Shown here in pieces: positions 35,851 through 42,182 of a DNA stretch of 42,182 nucleotides (its first letter is position 1; the number at the start of each line of letters is the position of its first letter). The translations under genes and the position numbers were made by a program. The DNA is taken from positions 1-42,182 of the forward strand of contig JADZAQ010000149.1 in assembly GCA_020852555.1 (NCBI GenBank), written 5' to 3'. The stretch comes from Burkholderiales bacterium (lineage in GTDB: Bacteria; Pseudomonadota; Gammaproteobacteria; Burkholderiales; Casimicrobiaceae). The notes beneath the pieces are model-generated. The model did no database searches, was not told the origin of the DNA, and was given only the letters and a program-made list of their open reading frames with translations.

Positions 35851-35970
35851 TTACCGCGGCGTACGCGTGGTGCGGTCGGTACGCCGCGGCTGTCCTTCCA
35901 ACGGAAAGCGGTGAACGTGGCACAGCAAGCGGTGGAGGATCGCGTCGGCGATGCTGGCATTGCCGCTCCA
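35851..35970 (-). mobile_element. IS21-family istB C-terminal remnant
   Basis: A minus-strand frame of about 39 codons reads WSGNASIADAILHRLLCHVH followed by RFPLEGQP, matching the C-terminal end of IstB, the ATPase of IS21 elements (usually ...ADAILDRLVHNAHR...L.G.S). The rest of istB, istA and the insertion sequence ends are absent. The remnant lies between the lipocalin gene and the outer-membrane protein gene. Confidence 0.7.
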
Positions 35971-36022
35971 GCGATGCCGGTGTTGGCGTCGATCCACGCC
36001 GGACGCGCGCGATAGCCGCCCC

Positions 36023-36955
36023 TCAGAAGCTGACCGACCCGGTGATGCCAAAGAGTGGCGCGGTATCGTAGTCGGTCGATCGCAGCGTCCCACCGTTGGT
36101 GTCGAGCAACCGCAGCTTGCCGTTTGCGATGAGACCTGCGTACAGATCGATGCGCGCCGCGGGGCCGAACTTGCGCGTGAGGCGCGCAAACACCGGGATG
36201 CCGGAATTGCGACCGAGTCCTCCGGGCGCGGCGGCCTCGTCGTTGAGCCGAAAGCGATAGTCGCGGTAGGAAGCACCGCCGGCGAGCTCCCACTCGGGGG
36301 TCAATGCATAAGCGAGTTCGAGACCGGCACCGCCTGCCGGTCCGGCCGGCAGCGGGTTGCCGAGGCGCAGCTTGTCGGTGATCTGCCAATTCACGATCAC
36401 GAACGGAAAATATTTCGTGTCGTCGATCTGGCGAAAGACGCTCAGGCCGAGGCCGACGACGAGCGACGGCGAGAAGACCCTGCTCACGCCGAACACGGCA
36501 CCATAGTTCACGCCGTCCGAGGCGCTCGCCCCCGATTCGTACGCCCACTGCACCTGCGGCGCGACGAACCAGGCGGTGTCGGCCGATGCCGCGTAGCTGA
36601 CGTTGAAGCCGAGGCTGGGGCGGTTGACGCGTCCCCACGGCGTGCCGGGCCCGAAGACGGAGGGTGAGTCGAACTTCCAGTCTTCTGCCACGTAGGCGGC
36701 GCTGACGCCGGCCGACCAGGCGCGGGTGAACTGGTGCGAAACATTGACGTTCACGCCAAGGCTGTTCCAGCCTGCCTTGCCGCCGCCATCGAGGTTGGCC
36801 TTGAGCTGGCTGATGCCGGCCACGCCGACCGTGGCTTTCGTTTCGCCGGGCGGCTGCGTCTGTGCCCCGGCGGTCGCAGCGATGCAAAGGCCGGCGATCA
36901 GGTGCACAGTGGTGATTCGCGTCGACCATTGGCTACGCTTGTCTCGGTTCTTCAA
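36023..36955 (-). CDS. Outer-membrane beta-barrel protein (DUF6268-like)
   Basis: A 310-residue protein with a signal peptide to about residue 31 (TAGAQ), alternating amphipathic strands and a C-terminal Phe (ITGSVSF), as in outer-membrane barrels. GLELAYALTPEWELAGGASY and RDYRFRLNDE, then a strand-rich end, resemble the DUF6268 family, function unknown. It is on the same strand as mnmH, 48 bases downstream of it, and may be in the same transcript. Confidence 0.8.
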   Translation of the reverse strand: MKNRDKRSQWSTRITTVHLIAGLCIAATAGAQTQPPGETKATVGVAGISQLKANLDGGGKAGWNSLGVNVNVSHQFTRAWSAGVSAAYVAEDWKFDSPSVFGPGTPWGRVNRPSLGFNVSYAASADTAWFVAPQVQWAYESGASASDGVNYGAVFGVSRVFSPSLVVGLGLSVFRQIDDTKYFPFVIVNWQITDKLRLGNPLPAGPAGGAGLELAYALTPEWELAGGASYRDYRFRLNDEAAAPGGLGRNSGIPVFARLTRKFGPAARIDLYAGLIANGKLRLLDTNGGTLRSTDYDTAPLFGITGSVSF

Positions 36956-37003
36956 AATGCGATCCCTTTCTTGGGTGGGTGTTCAGGAAATCGTGTGGGT
37001 GAA

Positions 37004-38125
37004 TCAGTGCGGGTCGCCTCGCGCTGCCGTGGTCGGCGTCGCCGGGGTGCCCGCATTCGGCGCGAGCGCGGCGACGACCTCGCGCGCCAGCGTCTCCCAT
37101 GCGGCCGCATCGATGGCGCGTGGCGCGAACGTGGGGGCGTTTCCGGCGCCGGGGAAGTTGCCGACGAGCGAGCGCGCGTAGCTGGGATCGTAGTGCTGCG
37201 CCAGCAGCTCGTCGACGAGCGCTGCGAAATCTCCCGCGCGCGCCATGGTGATCCAGCGCTCGATCGTCTTGCGTCCGTGCAGCGGCAGCAGGCGCGTAAG
37301 GCGCGCGGCGAGGGCATCCGGATCGCGCAGGAAGTGCGCGTATTCGTCCATGAGGTGCGCGACGCGCAATGCCTGCGGTGTGGCGAGGCGGATGCACGCC
37401 GCGCGACGGATCGCGGCGAGCAGCGCATCGCCGAGCTGGATCGAGCCGATGCGCCGGCTCTCCGATTCGACGAAGACCGGTCGCGCCGGATCGCAGCGTT
37501 CGAGCACCTCCAGCACCGCACTGTCGAATGCCTTCTGGGTGGGTTGCGCGCCGTCGGGCTCGTCGCCCAGGAGTGAGCCGCGATGGTGCGCGATGCGCTC
37601 GAGGTCGAGCACCTGCGCACCCTGGTCGGCAAGGGCGGCGAGGAGCCGGCTCTTGCCGGACCCGGTGAAGCCGCAGACGACGATGAAGTGCAGCGCGGAC
37701 GGCAGCGTGGCGAGGCGCGCGGTCACGTGCCGGCGGTACGCCTGGTAGCCGCCTTCGAGCTGCACGGCGCGCCAGCCGATCTCGCGCAGGATGTGCACCA
37801 GTGCCGCGCTGCGCTTGCCGCCGCGCCAGCAGTAGACGAGCGGCGCCCAGTCGCGCGGCCGGTCGCGGCCGTGCTTCTCGAGCAGGGCGGCGATATTGCG
37901 CGCGACGAGTGCGGCGCCGACGCGCTTGGCCGCAAAGGCACCTTCCTGCGCGTGCAGCGTCCCGACGACGGCGCGCTGCGCGTCGTCGAGCACCGGCCAG
38001 TTGACAGCGTCGGGAACGTGATCGAGCGCGAATTCCGCCGGCGAGCGCACGTCGATGCGATCGGGGTACGCGGCGAGCGCGTCGATGCCGACCTGCGTGG
38101 ACGGCGCGAACACCGGTGCGCTCAT
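37004..38125 (-). CDS. mnmH: tRNA 2-selenouridine synthase
   Basis: Converts 2-thiouridine at the tRNA wobble base into geranylated and then 2-selenouridine; 373 residues, the SelU/MnmH length. The rhodanese domain has the catalytic Cys in LVYCWRGGKRSAAL. A P-loop GFTGSGKSRLL follows near residue 155. The selenophosphate supplier SelD is not in the window. Its ATG overlaps the tesA stop as ATGA, so the two are coupled. Confidence 0.93.
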   Translation of the reverse strand: MSAPVFAPSTQVGIDALAAYPDRIDVRSPAEFALDHVPDAVNWPVLDDAQRAVVGTLHAQEGAFAAKRVGAALVARNIAALLEKHGRDRPRDWAPLVYCWRGGKRSAALVHILREIGWRAVQLEGGYQAYRRHVTARLATLPSALHFIVVCGFTGSGKSRLLAALADQGAQVLDLERIAHHRGSLLGDEPDGAQPTQKAFDSAVLEVLERCDPARPVFVESESRRIGSIQLGDALLAAIRRAACIRLATPQALRVAHLMDEYAHFLRDPDALAARLTRLLPLHGRKTIERWITMARAGDFAALVDELLAQHYDPSYARSLVGNFPGAGNAPTFAPRAIDAAAWETLAREVVAALAPNAGTPATPTTAARGDPH

Positions 38126-38775
38126 CGCGAGCGCAGCAGCGGCGCCAGCGCGGGCCAGACGTTGGCGAGGAGGCGCGGTTGCGCGGCGGCCGTGGGGTGG
38201 ATGCGATCCGGCTGGAAGAGCGACAGGTCCTCGCCGAAGCCCGCGAAGAATGCGGGGACGAGCGGCACCTTGCGCGCCGCCGCGACGCTCGCGTACATCG
38301 CGCGGAATTCGCGCGTGTAGGCGGCGCCGTAGTTGGGCGGCACCTCCATGCCGACCAGCAGCACCTTGGCGCCGGCGCCTTGCGCGGCCGCGACCATCGC
38401 CGCGAGGTTGTCGCGCGAGGCGGCGAGCTTGCCGCCGCGCAGCGCATCGTTGCCGCCCAGCTCGATGATCACGATGGCGGGCTGGTGCTGGGTGAGCAGG
38501 GCGGGCAGCCGCGCGCGGCCGCCGGCGGTGGTATCGCCGGTGACCGAGGCATTGACGACGCGGTAGCGGAAGCCCTCATCGGCGAGTTTCCGGGCGAGGA
38601 GGTCGACCCAGACCTCGCCTTTGGCAAGGCCGTAGCCTGCCGAAATCGAATCGCCGACGACGAGGAGCACCGGTGCGGCGGGTGCTTGCGCCCGCGTCGC
38701 CACGCCGGCACCGAGGCACGATAGGGCGGCGAGGGCGCGCAGGAGGCGGCGGCGAGGGGCGACAAGGCTCGGCAT
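38122..38775 (-). CDS. tesA: TesA-like GDSL arylesterase/thioesterase
   Basis: A 217-residue SGNH hydrolase. The signal peptide ends near residue 30 (TRAQA). Block I is VVGDSISAGYGL with the catalytic Ser; block III is ELGGNDALRG; block V is DRIHPTAAAQ with the catalytic Asp and His. It acts in the periplasm on acyl-CoA or ester substrates. It is divergent from ybbA, the same arrangement as in E. coli. ATG at 38775 was chosen by the signal peptide. Confidence 0.93.
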   Translation of the reverse strand: MPSLVAPRRRLLRALAALSCLGAGVATRAQAPAAPVLLVVGDSISAGYGLAKGEVWVDLLARKLADEGFRYRVVNASVTGDTTAGGRARLPALLTQHQPAIVIIELGGNDALRGGKLAASRDNLAAMVAAAQGAGAKVLLVGMEVPPNYGAAYTREFRAMYASVAAARKVPLVPAFFAGFGEDLSLFQPDRIHPTAAAQPRLLANVWPALAPLLRSR

Positions 38776-38964
38776 GCTGCGGATTCTACGGGGTGGCCGC
38801 GGCGCGCCGGCTACAATGCGCCGCGCCGCACGCCCTTGCAATCGGCGAATCCGGCCGCACCTTGTTGCGGAAGCCCGCACCGCGTTCGACGTGGTTCCTG
38901 CCCTGGCGAGGGCGCCGCGGAATCCGCGGCGTATCGCGCGCACCGCTCTACCGTCGCCTTTCCG

Positions 38965-39654
38965 ATGACCGATCCGATCATTCGCGCCGAGGCGCTCACC
39001 AAGGTGGTGCGCAGCGGCGACGAGCCGCTGACCATTCTCGATGACGTTTCGTTCGCGGTCGCACCGGGAGCGACGGTCGCGATCGTCGGAACCTCGGGAT
39101 CAGGCAAGACGACGCTCCTGGGCCTGCTGGCGGGACTCGACCATCCGACCTCCGGCGAGGTCGTCATCGACGGCCATGCGCTGTCGGTGCTCGACGAGGA
39201 TGCGCGCGCCGCGCTGCGCCAGCGATTGTTGGGCTTCGTCTTCCAGTCGTTCCAGTTGCTCCCCGCGCTCACTGCGCTCGAGAACGTGATGCTGCCGCTC
39301 GAACTCGCCGGCAGCGCCGACGCCGAGGCGCGCGCACGTACGTGGCTCGAACGCGTCGGCCTCGCGCGTCGCGTGACGCACTATCCGCGGCAGCTCTCCG
39401 GCGGCGAGCAGCAGCGGGTGGCAATCGCCCGCGCCTTTGCTGGAGAGCCCAAGCTCCTCATGGCCGACGAGCCGACCGGCAACCTCGACGGCGCCACCGG
39501 CCGCGAAGTGGCCGACCTCATGTTCCGCCTCAATCGCGAGCATGGCACCACGCTCATCCTGGTGACCCACGATGGCGGTCTTGCCGCACGCTGCAGTCGG
39601 CGCCTGTCGCTTGCCGCCGGCCGGCTCGTCGGCGACGAAGTCGCGGTGGCCTGA
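38965..39654 (+). CDS. ybbA: ABC transporter ATPase YbbA
   Basis: A 229-residue ATPase of the LolD/MacB class. Walker A GTSGSGKTTLL, signature LSGGEQQRVAIARAF, Walker B KLLMADEPTGNLDG and the His switch LVTHDGG are intact. It pairs with the permease starting 10 bases later. ATG at 38965 is chosen; the upstream frame has no homology. A TACAAT element lies about 150 bases upstream. Confidence 0.94.
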   Translation: MTDPIIRAEALTKVVRSGDEPLTILDDVSFAVAPGATVAIVGTSGSGKTTLLGLLAGLDHPTSGEVVIDGHALSVLDEDARAALRQRLLGFVFQSFQLLPALTALENVMLPLELAGSADAEARARTWLERVGLARRVTHYPRQLSGGEQQRVAIARAFAGEPKLLMADEPTGNLDGATGREVADLMFRLNREHGTTLILVTHDGGLAARCSRRLSLAAGRLVGDEVAVA

Positions 39655-39664
39655 CCCCTCGCCG

Positions 39665-42181
39665 ATGCATACGCTGCGTCTTGCCCTGCGCCTCTTGCGC
39701 CGTGACTGGCGCGCCGGCGAATTGCGGGTACTCGCCGCGGCGCTGGCCCTCGCGGTGGCGAGCGTCGGAACCGTCGGGTTCTTCGCCGATCGCGTCAAGG
39801 GCGCGCTCGCGCAGCAGGCCAACGAGTTGCTGGGGGCGGACCTGCTGGTGTCGGGGGATCGACCGCTGCCGGCGGCATTTGCCACCGAGGCGGCGCGGCG
39901 CGGTCTCACCACGTCGCCGGTCATTCGCTTCCTGAGCATGGTGCCGCCACCGCCGACGGCGCCGCCCGATGTCGCCGCGATCCTCAGCGACGTGAAGGCG
40001 GTCGGGGCGGGGTATCCGTTGCGCGGCGAGGTCGTGCTCGCCGTCGCCGGCCGGCCCGAGGGGCGCGTCGCCACCGGCATTCCGCAGCGTGGCGAAGCGT
40101 GGCCGGATACGCGACTCGCCGATCGGCTGGGGGTGCGTATCGGTGATCCCTTGCACGTCGGCGATGCGACGCTCACCGTCTCGGCCATCGTCCAGCAGGA
40201 GCCCGAAGTCGCCGGGGTGGCCTTCGCACTCGGTCCGAGGCTCCTCGTCAACATCGACGACGTGCCGGCGACGAACCTCCTGCAACCCGGCAACCGGGCG
40301 ACGTACCGCCTGCTCGTCGCCGATGGTTCCGGCCGCAATGCACTGCCCGGTTATCGCACCTGGCTCGATGGCGCGGTGCAGGCTGGTCAGCGAGTCGAGA
40401 CGGTGCGCGACTTGCGCCCGGAGGTTCGGCAGGCCCTCGAGCGGGCGGAGAAGTTCGTCGGGCTCGCCGCCCTCGTCGCCGTGCTGCTCGCAGCGGTGGC
40501 GATCGCGCTGGCCGCCGCGCGCTACCTGCGCCGGCATCTCGATGCGGCGGCGATGCTGCGCTGTTTCGGCGCGCGCGGCGCGCAGACGCTCGCGCTCTTT
40601 CTCGTGCAGTTCGTGGTGCTCGGCATCGTCGCCTGCGCGGTGGGGGTGGTCGTCGCCCTCGCCGGGCAGGAAATGCTGGCGCGTCTCCTTGCGGCGGTGT
40701 TCACTTCCGCGTTGCCGCCGCCTACGGCGGCGCCGGCAGTTGCCGCATTTGCGACCGGCGTTCTGCTGCTCCTGGGCTTCGCCTTGCCGCCGCTCGTTAC
40801 CCTGGCTCAGGCATCGCCGTTGCGAGTGCTGCGCCGCGACCTGCCGCGGCCGCGCGTCGGCGGACTGGCCGCCTACGCGCTGGGCGCCGCGACGATCGCG
40901 CTGCTCATCGGCGTGCAGGCGCGCGAGGTCGAGGCCGGGGTCATCGTGGTCGGCGGGGTTGCCGGTTTGCTCGTGGTCTCGGCGCTCGCTGCCTTCGGGC
41001 TGCTCGCGCTGCTGCGCCGGCTGCCGTCGCGGGGGGTCACCTGGCGCTTCGGGCTCGCCAACCTGCACCGTCGCGCGTTCGCCTCCAGCCTGCAGATCGG
41101 CGCGCTCGCGCTCGGTCTCATGGCGCTTCTCCTCCTCACGGTCGTGCGCGGCGATCTCATGCACAACTGGCGTGCGAGCCTGCCGCTCGATGCGCCCAAC
41201 CAGTTCCTCGTCAACGTCCTGCCCGAGCAGGTCGCCGATGCTCGGGCGCAACTCGCGAGCGGCATCGGCCGGGACGTGCGCTTCCAGCCGATGGTGCGCG
41301 GCCGGCTGGTCGCGTTGAACGGAGCCACGCTCGACACCACGAAATTCACCGACCCGCGCGCCCGCCGGCTGGCCGAGCGCGAGTTCAACCTGTCGTGGGC
41401 GGAGACCCTGCCGGCCGCCAACCGCGTCACGCAGGGCACGTTCTGGACGGCCGCCACGCCGGTCGACGAAGCCGGCATGTCGCTCGAGGAGGGAATCGCC
41501 GAGACGCTCGGCGTGAAACTGGGTGACGTGCTGGGCTTCGACATCGCCGGCAATCGCATCGACGCCAAGGTGACGAGCCTGCGCAAGGTCGACTGGGACA
41601 GCTTCCGCGTCAATTTCTTCGCGCTGTTCCCGCCCGGACCGCTGGCCTCGATGCCGGCGACCTACATCGCGGCGTTCCGCGCACCCGACGGCAACCCGGG
41701 GTGGCTGCCGGCGCTGGTGCAGAAATATCCGAACATCCTCGCCATCGACGTAGCCGAGATCGTGCGGCAGGTGCAGGCGATCATGGAGCAGGTGTCGCGC
41801 GCGGTCGAGTTCGTGTTCCTCTTCACGCTGGCCGGCGGGCTCCTCGTGCTGCAAGCCGCCATTGCGGCGACGCAGGACGAGCGCAAGTTCGATGCCGCGA
41901 TCCTGCGCACGCTGGGTGCTTCGCGGCGGCAGCTCGCCGCGGCGCAGATCGCCGAGTTCCTGTTGTTGGGCGCGCTTGCCGGCTGCGTCGCCGCGGCCGG
42001 CGCGACGGCGATCGGTTGGGCGCTCGCCGACCTGGTCTTCCGGTTTCCCTTCGCGCCCAATCCGCTCGTCTGGCTCTACGGCACGGTGGGCGGTGCGCTG
42101 GCCGTGGCGTTTGCCGGCTGGCTGGCCACGCGCGGCGCGGCGCGTCATCCGCCGCTCGCCGTGATCCGGCAATTGGGCTAG
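39665..42181 (+). CDS. ybbP: ABC transporter permease YbbP
   Basis: An 838-residue MacB/FtsX-type permease with a long N-terminal periplasmic domain and multiple C-terminal membrane helices, in two FtsX modules (RYLRRHLDAAAMLRCFGARG; AAIAATQDERKFDAAILRTL). It ends complete at the window edge with TAG. With YbbA it forms a transporter that in E. coli sits beside tesA; the substrate is undefined, with lipid or lipoprotein release suggested by the family. Confidence 0.93.
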   Translation: MHTLRLALRLLRRDWRAGELRVLAAALALAVASVGTVGFFADRVKGALAQQANELLGADLLVSGDRPLPAAFATEAARRGLTTSPVIRFLSMVPPPPTAPPDVAAILSDVKAVGAGYPLRGEVVLAVAGRPEGRVATGIPQRGEAWPDTRLADRLGVRIGDPLHVGDATLTVSAIVQQEPEVAGVAFALGPRLLVNIDDVPATNLLQPGNRATYRLLVADGSGRNALPGYRTWLDGAVQAGQRVETVRDLRPEVRQALERAEKFVGLAALVAVLLAAVAIALAAARYLRRHLDAAAMLRCFGARGAQTLALFLVQFVVLGIVACAVGVVVALAGQEMLARLLAAVFTSALPPPTAAPAVAAFATGVLLLLGFALPPLVTLAQASPLRVLRRDLPRPRVGGLAAYALGAATIALLIGVQAREVEAGVIVVGGVAGLLVVSALAAFGLLALLRRLPSRGVTWRFGLANLHRRAFASSLQIGALALGLMALLLLTVVRGDLMHNWRASLPLDAPNQFLVNVLPEQVADARAQLASGIGRDVRFQPMVRGRLVALNGATLDTTKFTDPRARRLAEREFNLSWAETLPAANRVTQGTFWTAATPVDEAGMSLEEGIAETLGVKLGDVLGFDIAGNRIDAKVTSLRKVDWDSFRVNFFALFPPGPLASMPATYIAAFRAPDGNPGWLPALVQKYPNILAIDVAEIVRQVQAIMEQVSRAVEFVFLFTLAGGLLVLQAAIAATQDERKFDAAILRTLGASRRQLAAAQIAEFLLLGALAGCVAAAGATAIGWALADLVFRFPFAPNPLVWLYGTVGGALAVAFAGWLATRGAARHPPLAVIRQLG

Positions 42182-42182
42182 C

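Noticed and set aside
36933-38447. Minus-strand frame of 504 codons over mnmH and tesA
   Set aside because: Out of frame with the true MnmH and TesA; composition is Arg/Ala noise.
39554-42172. Minus-strand open frame of 872 codons opposite ybbP
   Set aside because: Arg/Glu/His-rich shadow of a high-GC gene; the plus-strand YbbP has clear homology.
1-42182. CRISPR arrays, rRNA, prophage
   Set aside because: No regularly spaced repeats, rRNA sequence or phage genes were seen on either strand.

Overview
The window is one stretch of a very GC-rich chromosome, almost certainly from a betaproteobacterium. The gene orders rsxB-nth-DUF1841, tsaB-rimI-family-4 UDG, hldD-comEA-cysM and tesA/ybbA-ybbP, together with the protein types, fit Burkholderiales/Rhodocyclales-like genomes. 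No phage, plasmid, CRISPR or rRNA features were seen. One tRNA gene, tRNA-Ser(UGA), is present. The assignment rests on gene content and order, read by eye.

Region 1 (1-24 kb) is mostly housekeeping. It holds two small c-type cytochromes; DUF1841, endonuclease III and RsxB; a zinc-type CDF exporter; CorA; nicotinate phosphoribosyltransferase; a MarR regulator; an orphan GspE/PilB-like ATPase; a Tat-exported MsrB; DUF3606; an APH-like phosphotransferase; tRNA-Ser; a BI-1/YccA membrane protein; RlmD; TsaB-RimI-UDG; LemA with two TPM-domain proteins; LplT; alanine racemase; HldD; a ComEA-like protein; CysM; and a PolB-like exonuclease.

Region 2 (about 23.7-36.0 kb) looks like an accessory island. 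It starts with a wrecked DUF1800/DUF1501 locus that has a nonsense codon and two internal deletions. Next comes an eight-gene minus-strand array: a Cfa/CNMT-like methyltransferase, a deleted and frameshifted DUF2878, a DUF1295 protein, a fatty-acid desaturase, a UfaD-like flavin amine-oxidase-fold enzyme, DUF1365, a second Cfa-like methyltransferase and photolyase. Most of these genes are joined by 4-base ATGA overlaps. A divergent ECF sigma factor and its ChrR-type zinc anti-sigma factor stand opposite, followed by DUF2177 and a Blc-type lipocalin. The composition matches the RpoE-ChrR singlet-oxygen/light-stress regulons known from Rhodobacter and relatives, which include furan fatty acid synthesis. 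The sigma/operon divergent region holds four TGATCC hexamers in 144 bp, three of them with a plausible -10 element 18 bp away. A remnant of an IS21-type istB gene closes the island on the right.

Region 3 (36-42.2 kb) returns to core genes: an outer-membrane beta-barrel protein, the tRNA 2-selenouridine synthase MnmH/SelU overlapping the TesA esterase, and the divergent YbbA-YbbP ABC transporter pair.

The most interesting target is the sigma/ChrR lipid-remodelling island: its desaturase, its two different Cfa-like enzymes, its broken DUF2878 gene and the TGATCC promoter cluster.
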